In this document: in pieces, positions 51,323 through 63,047 of the stretch
Position numbering within the stretch: the stretch's first letter is position 1
Layout of the letters: every line of letters begins with the position of its first letter
DNA from: Pseudofrankia coriaricola
GTDB taxonomy: Bacteria > Actinomycetota > Actinomycetes > Frankiales > Frankiaceae
Direction: 5' to 3'
NCBI RefSeq assembly: GCF_001854805.1
Contig: NZ_MBLO01000236.1
Location: 104,460-168,459, forward strand
Length of the DNA stretch: 64,000 nucleotides
Position numbers and translations under genes: made by a program
The notes under the pieces: generated by a model
What the model was told of the DNA's origin: nothing
The model's database searches: none
Seen by the model: the letters and a program-made list of their open reading frames with translations, nothing else

Positions 51323-51328
51323 AGTGTA
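51323..51328 (-). promoter_or_regulatory. Candidate urtA -10 element
   Basis: Minus-strand TACACT fits TAnnnT, 34 nt before the TTG start, with GlnR-like boxes starting 10 bp upstream. Confidence 0.45.
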
Positions 51329-51337
51329 GGGAAAGCG

Positions 51338-51375
51338 GTTACCGGCATGGGACTCCGGAGTTACCCGGACGTTAA
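51338..51375. promoter_or_regulatory. GlnR-like box array before urtA
   Basis: On the + strand GTTAC-n6-GGGAC-n6-GTTAC-n6-GTTAA (51338, 51349, 51360, 51371), four half-boxes with exact 11-bp spacing, the layout of actinobacterial GlnR operators (gTnAC-n6-GaAAC style). On the urtA strand three of them read GTAAC or TTAAC. Placement over and above the -35 suits an activator. Confidence 0.6.
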
Positions 51376-51957
51376 TCCGCGCGACCCGTCATTTTTGCGG
51401 CCAGTGGAGCCGCGAAAACGTACGGGCCAAAAACCTCCTGACGTTAGGGCAATTATCATCCAGGCGCCACCGCCGCGGGCCACCGTCACCAGATCGTTAC
51501 GTCAGGACACACGTGTTTCCAGGTCGTTTCGCGAATTGCGACCCCACTATCGGGTGAACTCCGGACAACCGTTCACCGACGTGCGCGCTTACTGTTCACC
51601 GGCCCATCGGCGCACGCCCGTGTTACGCCTGTCACGACGTCGTGAACCGGTTACGGGCTCGCCGGAACCCCAGAGAGCCCGTCTTCGCGGCAGAATGCCG
51701 CCGCCGCGAAGGGCGGGCTTACCCCGGCGGGCCACGGCGCGGCCGCGGTCGGAACACGTCGGAGGTCGGCAAACACCGAGGTCAGGACACGGGCGCGGTT
51801 GGGACGCGGCCGCGGGACAGCGGAGGAATGCCGCGCTGCCTGCCGCGGCGGGCGCTAGCCGCGGCAGGCGCCAGACGACACCCCGCCGCGAACGCGGGTC
51901 ACAGCCTCCATGCGGAACCGGCGGTCGCGGCGATGGAGAGTCAGCGACCCATAAGGG
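51376..51957. other. Intergenic region between urtA promoter and GGDEF/EAL gene end
   Basis: 580 bp. The part up to ~51610 is less GC-rich (CCAAAAACCTCC, GGGCAATTATCATCC, CCAGATCGTTACGTCAGG) and may hold more regulatory sites; the rest is GC-rich with inverted CCGCGGCAGGCGC-type pieces near 51841-51870. No gene supported. Confidence 0.35.
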
Positions 51958-56313
<4,356 letters not shown>

Positions 56314-56586
56314 CTGCGCTGGCCAGGCCCTCCGCTGGGCAGTCTAGCGGCAGTCGTCCGAGTACATTCCGTTAGGTCCGCTTGGCGGCGCGAAACGGCG
56401 ACGCAGCGTAGCCGCTTCAGGCCTCCTCACGCACCGCCCGGTATCCGTTCCCCGCCAGCCGGAGACCTGGCGCGCACAAACGCATCACCCAGCGCAGCAA
56501 GGACCCTTCCCCCGCCGACCGACAGACGAAGGCTAGACGCACCTCCGTGCGTCCAGCCCACTCGATCTCTCGCCGATCGCGGAGCG
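56314..56586. other. Intergenic region
   Basis: About 273 bp between bfr and the start of the GGDEF/EAL gene, both on the minus strand. It should contain the promoter of the GGDEF/EAL gene. Nothing recognisable. Confidence 0.3.
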
Positions 56587-57072
56587 TCAGTCCGAGCTGT
56601 GCTTGTGGATCTGCTCGGAGAGGTACTCGGGCGCGCCGATCTGGCGGATCAGCTCGAGCTGAGCCTCCAGCCAGTCGATGTGCTCCTCCTCCTCGTGGAT
56701 GAGATCCTCGAAAAGGACGGCGGTGCCGAAGTCGGACTTGCCGCGAGACAGCGTCACACCCTTACGTAGCGTCTCGACGTTCTCCAGCTCGCGGGCGTGG
56801 TCGAGCTCAAGCATCTCGGGCACCGTCTCGCCAGTGCGCAAGGTGTGCAGCCGTTGCAGGTTGGGGTGGCCGTCGAGGTAGAGCACGCGATGGATGACCT
56901 TGTCGGCGTGCTTCATCTCGTCGATGGACTCGTCACGGTAGTGGTGCGCTAGCCCGTGGTAGCCCCAGTGTTCCTGGATCCGGTAGTGCAGCCAGTACTG
57001 GTTGATCGCGGTGAGCTCGTTAGTAAGCACCGCGTTCAGGATCTCGATCACCTCGTCGTCGCCACTGACCAC
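56587..57072 (-). CDS. bfr: Bacterioferritin
   Basis: 161 residues from GTG 57072, 6 nt after GGAGG. Ferroxidase ligands E19 (LTNELTAINQYW), E52 and H55 (IDEMKHAD) and later EEEEHIDWLE are present, and M53 is the usual heme-binding methionine. Twenty-four subunits store iron as a mineral core; heme helps release it. The upstream gene on the same strand is bfd, whose product donates electrons for that release. Confidence 0.95.
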   Translation of the reverse strand: MVSGDDEVIEILNAVLTNELTAINQYWLHYRIQEHWGYHGLAHHYRDESIDEMKHADKVIHRVLYLDGHPNLQRLHTLRTGETVPEMLELDHARELENVETLRKGVTLSRGKSDFGTAVLFEDLIHEEEEHIDWLEAQLELIRQIGAPEYLSEQIHKHSSD

Positions 57073-57166
57073 GCAAGGCCTCCACTCGTCACCGCGCCGT
57101 TGGACCGCGGCCGCCGCGACAACACCGCGAGGGCGTTGTCGTCGAACGGCCCAGCCGGCGCGGGCG

Positions 57167-57364
57167 TCAGGCGGCCCGCGCCGTGCCAGCGACCGGCTCG
57201 CCGCCGCGATGACACAGCAGGAGTTCCGAGATCTCTTCGAGGCAGCCGCCGCAGCCGGTGCCGGCGTCACAGCGCTCGCCGATCTCGTCGGCATCGCGGG
57301 CACCCGCGGCGATTACGCTGCGTAGCGTCCGGTCGGACACAGCAAAGCACGAGCAGACCAGCAC
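57167..57364 (-). CDS. bfd: Bacterioferritin-associated ferredoxin
   Basis: 65 residues from GTG 57364 with GAGGTG just upstream. The [2Fe-2S] ligands are C4 and C6 (VCSCFAVS) and the pair in GTGCGGCLEE, as in Bfd. It docks on bacterioferritin and reduces the stored iron to release it. It is followed 94 bp later by bfr, and two IdeR-like boxes lie 93-145 bp upstream. Confidence 0.92.
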   Translation of the reverse strand: MLVCSCFAVSDRTLRSVIAAGARDADEIGERCDAGTGCGGCLEEISELLLCHRGGEPVAGTARAA

Positions 57365-57456
57365 CGCACCTCACCACGCGGGACGGGCCGGCGTGTTCCA
57401 CCGCCGACCAGGCACTTCGGGTTCGTTGTCCGGGTTCCTCGCATTAGCATCAACGC

Positions 57457-57475
57457 TTAGCTAAGGCTTCCCTAA
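57457..57475. promoter_or_regulatory. IdeR/DtxR-type iron box 1
   Basis: TTAGCTAAGGCTTCCCTAA matches 15 of 19 positions of the consensus TTAGGTTAGGCTAACCTAA. Confidence 0.65.
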
Positions 57476-57487
57476 CGAATACAGAGT

Positions 57488-57506
57488 GCCAGTTAGGCTC
57501 ACCTAA
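57488..57506. promoter_or_regulatory. IdeR/DtxR-type iron box 2
   Basis: TTAGGCTCACCTAA (57493-57506) matches 13 of the last 14 consensus positions. Boxes 1 and 2 lie 31 bp apart, upstream of bfd; a weaker third half-box ACCTAAC follows at ~57516. Confidence 0.65.
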
Positions 57507-57522
57507 CGCAAGGCCACCTAAC

Positions 57523-57731
57523 CATCAATCTCCCGCTGCGCACCTCGTCACATCCCACCCCCTTTGCGCCCGGCGACCCCCTCCCAACCCCCCGGCCACC
57601 ATCCGGCGCCACCCTCGCGACAGAAAGTGACTACTCCGGCACGCAAAGGGCGGACAACCCGAAGATCGTCCGCCCATTCCCGCCTCGTCCCACCACGCCG
57701 GCCCCGACAGCCCTCAGCCCCGGAACCAGGC
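57523..57731. other. Intergenic region
   Basis: About 210 bp before the encapsulin-side repeat element. Nothing recognisable. Confidence 0.3.
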
Positions 57732-57805
57732 CGGGAGGGCGCTCAGCGCCCGACAGGCGCCGCGGCGAGCGGTCGCGCAAGCGACCTTCGAGCCAGCAGC
57801 GCCTC
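57732..57805. repeat. Dispersed GGGAGGGCGCTCAGCGCCCGACA element (diverged copy)
   Basis: Begins GGGAGGGCGCTCAGCGCCC (a perfect 7-bp palindrome around one base), continues through GACAGG and GCGAGCGGTCGCGC, and ends CAGCAGCGCCTC at the stop codon of the encapsulin gene, the same arrangement as at 17911-17970. Confidence 0.75.
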
Positions 57806-58610
57806 AGGCCGGGCTCAACGCCACGGCTGCGTCGGGCTCGTTCACCCGGAAACTCAGGCTCTGCTCCAGGTAGAGCTCGACGTTGTCTCCGGTGTGCCCG
57901 GCGTAGCCGGCCGAGAGGTCCATGCCGGACTCGACGACGAAGTCCCCGCCGCGCTGGCTGAGCACCACCGCGCCGCGGATGCCCGGCGCGCGCACCACCG
58001 GCCCGTCCAGGATGTGGCGCAGGTGGTCGAGCAGCAGGTAGCCGCCGTGCTCGGCGGTCTCGACGATGGCAGTGAAACCGTCCGGCTCGATCGCGAGACC
58101 GTAGGAGCCGCCGATCCCGGCGTGGCGCAGCATCGCGACCGCCTTGGCGACGGTGCGCGGGTAGCCGTTGGTGTCGTCCGGCAGGGACAGCGGCGGGTGC
58201 GAGCTCGCCTCGACGATGCCGACGATCCCGGTCTCCTGGTAGCCGTGGAAGATGATCGAGTTCTCGGTCGTCGCCATCGCCCGGGCGGCGTCCTCGAGCG
58301 CCGACAGGTCCACGTCGTCGGCGCCCCGGTCGACGTCCTCGAGCTCGCGGCGGTCCAGGGTGAACGGGACGCGCAGCTCCACCAGCGGCTGCACCCGGCG
58401 CAGCCGGGCCCGCACCCCGTCCGACGGGGGCGCCCCGACCGGGGTGGCGCGCCCGAGCGACGTCGCCGAGTAGTCCCAGCCGTGTGGGCCTGAGAAGTCG
58501 ACCAGTTTGCGGCCGGCGAGGTTGACGGTGAGCCTGGTCCGGGCCTCGTCGTCGACGACCTTCCAGGCCGCGTCGGTCAGCGGCGCGTGCCCGCGGAGCA
58601 GGTGGTTCAT
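57804..58610 (-). CDS. Family 1 encapsulin shell protein
   Basis: 268 residues from ATG 58610, which overlaps the stop of the cargo gene (ATGA). The HK97-like fold is recognisable from MNHLLRGHAPLTDAAWKVVD, GRKLVDFSGPHGWDYSATSLGR, RELEDVDRGADDVDLSALEDAAR, NSIIFHG and the C-terminal LYLEQSLSFRVNEPDAAVAL. Encapsulins self-assemble into icosahedral shells that enclose cargo enzymes. The coupled upstream gene encodes an encapsulated ferritin, so this is an iron-storage compartment. Confidence 0.93.
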   Translation of the reverse strand: MNHLLRGHAPLTDAAWKVVDDEARTRLTVNLAGRKLVDFSGPHGWDYSATSLGRATPVGAPPSDGVRARLRRVQPLVELRVPFTLDRRELEDVDRGADDVDLSALEDAARAMATTENSIIFHGYQETGIVGIVEASSHPPLSLPDDTNGYPRTVAKAVAMLRHAGIGGSYGLAIEPDGFTAIVETAEHGGYLLLDHLRHILDGPVVRAPGIRGAVVLSQRGGDFVVESGMDLSAGYAGHTGDNVELYLEQSLSFRVNEPDAAVALSPA

Positions 58611-59017
58611 TCGGACTTTCCCTTCAGACCGCCGATGCCAAGTGAGTGGTCGGCCCCCGCCGGCGACGCCACGCCCGGCTCCGCCGGCGCCTCGGCGGCG
58701 CCGTCCCCGTTCATGGCGCGCGCCTCGGCCTCCAGCACCGGGCCCTCCGAGAAGAGGTAGGTGCGCAGCTGCTGGTCGAGCGCCGCGTCCTGGCGGCGCA
58801 GCCACTCGAGCGTCATCGCCGCGTGTTCCTTCTCCTCGTCCCTGTTGTGGGCGAGGATGTCGGCGAGCTCGGGATCGGTCGCCGCCGAGACCCGCTGGTC
58901 GTACCAGTCGACCGCCTCCAGTTCCTCCATCAACGACACGATCGCCCGGTGCCGGTCAACAAGTTCCGGTGTGAGCTTGTCGGGCTGTTCGTGCAGCCCC
59001 ATGCTCGAGTCCGCCAT
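58607..59017 (-). CDS. Encapsulated ferritin-like cargo protein (EncFtn)
   Basis: 136 residues from ATG 59017. E32, E62 and H65 (RDEEKEH) and the second-shell W38-Y39 pair fall at the same numbers as in Rhodospirillum rubrum EncFtn, whose decamer is a ferroxidase. The C-terminal HSLGIGGLK is the cargo-loading peptide that docks inside encapsulin shells, after a ~25-residue flexible linker. It oxidises Fe(II) for storage inside the shell. Its stop overlaps the encapsulin start. Confidence 0.93.
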   Translation of the reverse strand: MADSSMGLHEQPDKLTPELVDRHRAIVSLMEELEAVDWYDQRVSAATDPELADILAHNRDEEKEHAAMTLEWLRRQDAALDQQLRTYLFSEGPVLEAEARAMNGDGAAEAPAEPGVASPAGADHSLGIGGLKGKSE

Positions 59018-59149
59018 GGACCTCTGCCTACCATGCGCACGCCCGGTCCAATGACCACGGGCGGCAGCATTCGCCCAATGCAAGAACTACGACAGAACCA
59101 CCATCAGGCAATCGTCCAGCTCAGGGCGGGAGCGGTGCGGTCGAGGCCG

Positions 59150-59905
59150 TCAGGAGCTCGGGTCGGGCATGATCTCGACGCGGCGGTTGGCGGCGCGCCC
59201 GGCCGGGGTGGCATTGTCGGCGACCGGGCGGGTCTCACCGAGGCCGACGACGCGCAGCCGGGCCGCCGGCACGCCGGTGCCGACCAGGTAGGCGACGGCG
59301 GCCTCGGCGCGGCGGGCCGACAGTGCCTGGTTGTACGGCTCTGGGCCGGTGCTGTCGGCATGCCCGGCGACCACCACCGGCAGCGTGCCGACGCGCAGGG
59401 CCGCGGCGACCCCGTCGAGCGCCGCCAGGTCCGCGGCCGACAACGCGGCGCTGTCCCGCGCGAACGTGACCGGATGCCCGCTGGCCGCGGCCGCCAGCGC
59501 GGCCCTGGTCGCCTCGTCCGCTTCACGGGCGTCGCCGGACCCGGACACATCGGCATCCGCGTCCCCGCTCGGCCCGCTGACGGGCGCGGTGGCGACGCGG
59601 GCGTCCGTGCCCAGCTGGGCCGAGCTGACGCCGTCGACGCGGGCGGCCCGCAGCGCCGCCTGGGCGGCGGCGGGGCTCGGGAAGTCGCCGTGCAGGGTGA
59701 CCGACGTCCCGGCGACCGTCACCGCGACCTGCGTCACGCCGACCCGGTGAACCGCCTCGCTCGCCCGCCGCGCCAGGTCCTTCTCGATCGGTCCGCGGCG
59801 CGCCGCGATCGCCAGCAGCGCGAGCAGCAGCGAGACGAGCAGCAGCGAGACGGCGAACGCGACCGGCCGAGGACGGCGCGGGCGCGTCACGGCGGGCAGG
59901 AACAT
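59150..59905 (-). CDS. OmpA-like protein with membrane anchor and BON domain
   Basis: 251 residues from ATG 59905. A single N-terminal membrane span (VAFAVSLLLVSLLLALLAIA) is followed by a BON domain (IEKDLARRASEAVHRVGVTQ ... VTLHGDFPSPAAAQAAL) and a C-terminal OmpA/MotB peptidoglycan-binding domain (VVVAGHADSTGPEPYNQALS, RLRVVGLGETRPVADN, NRRVEI). This is the architecture of mycobacterial ArfA/OmpATb, linked to acid and ammonia responses. No ArfB/ArfC-like genes are adjacent. It probably tethers envelope to cell wall. Confidence 0.87.
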   Translation of the reverse strand: MFLPAVTRPRRPRPVAFAVSLLLVSLLLALLAIAARRGPIEKDLARRASEAVHRVGVTQVAVTVAGTSVTLHGDFPSPAAAQAALRAARVDGVSSAQLGTDARVATAPVSGPSGDADADVSGSGDAREADEATRAALAAAASGHPVTFARDSAALSAADLAALDGVAAALRVGTLPVVVAGHADSTGPEPYNQALSARRAEAAVAYLVGTGVPAARLRVVGLGETRPVADNATPAGRAANRRVEIMPDPSS

Positions 59906-60227
59906 GAACGGACTCCGAGCTGGGGACGCAGGCGGACGCGGTTGCCAGGCACGCGTCGACGCGACCCCTGTCCGGCATCACCGGGATGCCGGATATCAAC
60001 CACGACAGCGCCAACTGTGGCACATCGGCCCCAAGGCCCGGCACACGCCACTCCGGCGCATCGCCACAACCGCCACCTGTGGGCAGGAATCCGGTCTTCG
60101 GGGCGCGGCTGCCGAACCGCGGCCGCTCAGGCCGCTGTCGCAACGCAGCCACCACACCGAGCCGCACAAGCGCCAGCCCCGGGTCGACACGCCGACCCAC
60201 GGCCTTGGGGGTTCAGGTCGGCGCCGG
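59906..60227. other. Intergenic region
   Basis: About 320 bp with no supported gene. The 59990-60060 part is slightly AT-richer and may hold the promoter of the OmpA-like gene. Confidence 0.35.
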
Positions 60228-60340
60228 CGTCCCTGCCGGATCGGCGACAGGGTTCCTGCCGGATCGCGAAGCCGGGGTTCCTGCCGGATCGCGAAGCGAT
60301 CTGGGAGGTCTGCTGGGAGGTAAGCGATCCGGCAGGTCTG
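60228..60340. repeat. Dispersed GATC-centred repeat, mosaic of modules
   Basis: Three CCTGCCGGATCG modules (GTCCCTGCCGGATCGGCGACAG, then GTTCCTGCCGGATCGCGAAG twice) are followed by inverted copies GATCTGGGAGG, CTGGGAGG and GATCCGGCAGG. It lies between two minus-strand genes, just after the PAP2 gene's stop at 60360. Confidence 0.85.
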
Positions 60341-60359
60341 CGTCCAGGCCAGCGCGGCC

Positions 60360-61529
60360 TCAGATGAGGGTCGCGAGGCCGCCGCCGGCCGGGCGCGCCT
60401 GGCCGGCGGGAACGCCCTCGGCGGGCTCACCGCCCGGACGCTGGCCGGGAGCGGCCGTGGCGGCTGACACGCCCGGCGCCGGGTCGACGGCGACCTCCGC
60501 ATCACCGGCGGGCGACGGCTCCACGATCGTCGGGCTCGGGGTGGCTTCGGCGGGCGGCGCCGCCGGGCGCCGCGCGGCGAACCGGCGCGTCGAGCGGCGG
60601 GTGAGCGCTGTGGCGGCGAGGGCGCCGATGCCCAGCACGGCCCAGCCGGCGAAGGCGTCGAGGATGTAGTGGTTCGCGGTCGCCATGACGACGAAGGCGG
60701 TGGCCGCCGGGTAGAGCGCGCCGAGCACTCGCAGCCACTTCCAGCGGGCGTTGCGGGCGATCAGGACCCCGCACCACAACGCCCAGGCGCAGTGCAGCGA
60801 CGGCATCGCCGCGTACAGGTTGGCGACCTTGTCGAGGCCGTGCGGGGCCGCGCTCGCGGAGGCGCTCCACCAGCCCCAGTTGCTGTAGTAGGCCATGGTG
60901 TCGATGTAGCCGGCGCCTGGCAGCAGTCGGGGCGGGGCCGTCGGGAACAGGAAGAACCCGATCAGGCAGAGGATGGTGGTAAAGGCCAGGGTCCAGCGAG
61001 CACGCGAGTAGCTGCGAGGATGCCGCCGGTGCATCCAGAGGATGACGGTCGGCGTGACGATGAAATGGAACGTCGCGTAGTAGAAGCAGCAGGCGATCGC
61101 GATGGGCGGCACGGTCTGCAGCCAGTGGTTCAGCCCCAGCTCGATGTCCAGCCCGATGGCGGCCTGCCAGCGCACCAGCATCTCGCCGGTCCTCGTCGCC
61201 TGGTCGACGGAGCCCTCGGCGAAGCCGCGGGTCCCGGTGTAGCAGTAGTACAGCGCGACCAGGATCACGATCTCGACCCACCACACCGGCCGGCCGGTCT
61301 CGGGGTCACGCAGCCGCCGCCGCCATGTGTCCGCGCGGGCCTGGGCGCGGCCCTCCACGGTCCCGCCGGTCGGCTCGCCCCGACCGGCGGGCGCCGTCTC
61401 GGGCAGCGCGGAAGCCGGCGCGATGGCCGGCCTGGTGGGTGCCCGGTCGCTGTCCGCCCGCGCGGCGCTGGGCGGCGCCTCCTCCGCCCGTCCCGCCGGG
61501 ACACCTGCCCCGTCTTGGCCCGTTGACAT
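60360..61529 (-). CDS. PAP2-type (AUR1-like) membrane phosphotransferase
   Basis: 389 residues from ATG 61529 with GTAGAGAG upstream. After a ~70-residue Pro/Ala-rich N-terminus there are five or six membrane helices (VWWVEIVILVALYYCYTG; IAIACCFYYATFHFIV). The PAP2_3 motifs GFFLFPTAPPRLLP, AAMPSLHCAWALW and ANHYILDAFAG hold the His-based phosphate-transfer site of inositol-phosphorylceramide or inositol-phosphoglycan transferases. It likely moves a lipid headgroup, perhaps in phosphatidylinositol-derived lipids. The C-terminal tail is cytoplasmic and disordered. Confidence 0.8.
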   Translation of the reverse strand: MSTGQDGAGVPAGRAEEAPPSAARADSDRAPTRPAIAPASALPETAPAGRGEPTGGTVEGRAQARADTWRRRLRDPETGRPVWWVEIVILVALYYCYTGTRGFAEGSVDQATRTGEMLVRWQAAIGLDIELGLNHWLQTVPPIAIACCFYYATFHFIVTPTVILWMHRRHPRSYSRARWTLAFTTILCLIGFFLFPTAPPRLLPGAGYIDTMAYYSNWGWWSASASAAPHGLDKVANLYAAMPSLHCAWALWCGVLIARNARWKWLRVLGALYPAATAFVVMATANHYILDAFAGWAVLGIGALAATALTRRSTRRFAARRPAAPPAEATPSPTIVEPSPAGDAEVAVDPAPGVSAATAAPGQRPGGEPAEGVPAGQARPAGGGLATLI

Positions 61530-61630
61530 CTCTCTACTCAACCCGACGCCTCCGACACATGTGCCACCGGGCCCGCCCTCGCGACCCAGACGGGCCGAAC
61601 CTCACACGCCGGGCGGGGCGGGACGTGGCA

Positions 61631-61677
61631 GGGGGCCGGGCCCGCCGGCCCGGAAGGGGTCGGCGGGCCCGGCCCCC
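61631..61677 (-). terminator. Perfect 17-bp terminator after the L,D-transpeptidase gene
   Basis: GGGGGCCGGGCCCGCCG (61631-61647) and CGGCGGGCCCGGCCCCC (61661-61677) with a 13-nt loop, 42 bp beyond the stop codon. Confidence 0.85.
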
Positions 61678-61718
61678 GTATGGCCTGTACCCGAGTGTGG
61701 CTGACTGGATGCTCCTGG

Positions 61719-63047
61719 TCAGGCTCCGGGGTGGCCCGTGCCGACGCCCGCGGGCGCGGCGACCGCGCCGGCGTCGCCCGCCGGCAGCGCGCTGCCGGCC
61801 GCCCACGTCGCCCACGGGATCGACCAGTCGTTGCCCAGCTGGTCGGCCTCCGGTGCCCGGCCGCTGTTGACGACGTCGACGATGTCACCGACCTGGCTGA
61901 AGTCGTAGAACCACTGAGCGTCCTCGGGGGCGGCGTTCACGCAGCCGTGCGAGACGTTGACCCGCCCCTGATCACCGACCGACCAGGGCGCCGAGTGGAC
62001 GTACTGGCCGCCGCTGGTGATCTGGACGTTCCACTGGACCTCCTCGCGGTAGTAGTCGGGGTCGCCAAGGGGAATCCCGACCGTGGCCGAGTCCATGATC
62101 AGGTTCTGGGTCTTGCCGAGGACGTTGTGCGGGCCGTCCATCGTCAGCAGCGTCCGCTTGCCGCCCTTGCCGCCGCTGATCGGCATCGTGCGCACCAGCT
62201 GACCGTCCTTGTAGACCTTCATGGTGTGCGCGGCGATGTCGACGTGACTGATCTGCTGGGCTCCGATGGTGAAGTCCATCACCCGGTCCTTCACGCCGAC
62301 CAGCCCGTTGCCGGCCTCGAACCCGGCGAGGTTCGCCTCGACATGCACCTTGGTCCCGGACGGGTAGTACTCCTTCGGCCGCCAGCGGACCACCCGGTCG
62401 GAGGCCCAGCTCCACGAGCCCTCCAGCGGGGGACTGGTGACGACGGACAGGTGCCGTTGCACCGCGGCCCGGTCGGCGGTCGGCCCGCTGAACGTCAGCA
62501 CGATCGGCGTGCCGACGCCGACGGTCTGGCCGTCGACCGGCTCCCAGGACACCTTGAACGGCTTGGCCGGGATGCCGGTGGTGAAGGCGGCGTGGCTGGT
62601 CACGGTACCGGTGACGCCGCTGGTGGCCGTGGTCGACGCGGTCACCTGGTACTGGCTGTCGGCGTACAGGCCCGAGGCGGAGGTCCAGGTACGCCGGTCC
62701 GGCGAGTACTCGCCGGGCAGGGTGCCAGCGTCCGTCTTCTGCGAATCGCTCGCGGCACGCGCGATGGTGACGTCGCCGAGGGGCGCGTTCGCGGTCACGA
62801 CGACCTTGTCGGTGACCGCGATGCCGGACGCGCCGTCCGCTGGAGTGATCTTGATGCTCGCGGCCGGCGGCGTCCGCGACGCCGCCGCCGCGGGGGGCTC
62901 GCCCCCGCCCCCGGACCCGGAGCAGGCCGCCAGCACGACGGCGAGCAGGGCGGCGACCAGCCCGAACAACACCGGGCGGATCCGCCAGCCCCGCGGCCGG
63001 GTGGATTGGCCCGCCTGCCCGCCGCGTTCGCCCGCGGAGAAGACCAT
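61719..63047 (-). CDS. L,D-transpeptidase lipoprotein
   Basis: 442 residues from ATG 63047, with GAAGGCGGG upstream. A lipoprotein signal ends LAAVVLAAC-S. Two Ig-like (LdtMt2-type) domains cover ~60-275. The YkuD catalytic domain ends with NVSHGCVNAAPEDA, which holds the nucleophile Cys and its His. It makes 3-3 cross-links in peptidoglycan outside the membrane, resistant to most beta-lactams. The Ala/Gly/Pro tail after NDWSIPWATW is the usual Ldt ending. Confidence 0.94.
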   Translation of the reverse strand: MVFSAGERGGQAGQSTRPRGWRIRPVLFGLVAALLAVVLAACSGSGGGGEPPAAAASRTPPAASIKITPADGASGIAVTDKVVVTANAPLGDVTIARAASDSQKTDAGTLPGEYSPDRRTWTSASGLYADSQYQVTASTTATSGVTGTVTSHAAFTTGIPAKPFKVSWEPVDGQTVGVGTPIVLTFSGPTADRAAVQRHLSVVTSPPLEGSWSWASDRVVRWRPKEYYPSGTKVHVEANLAGFEAGNGLVGVKDRVMDFTIGAQQISHVDIAAHTMKVYKDGQLVRTMPISGGKGGKRTLLTMDGPHNVLGKTQNLIMDSATVGIPLGDPDYYREEVQWNVQITSGGQYVHSAPWSVGDQGRVNVSHGCVNAAPEDAQWFYDFSQVGDIVDVVNSGRAPEADQLGNDWSIPWATWAAGSALPAGDAGAVAAPAGVGTGHPGA

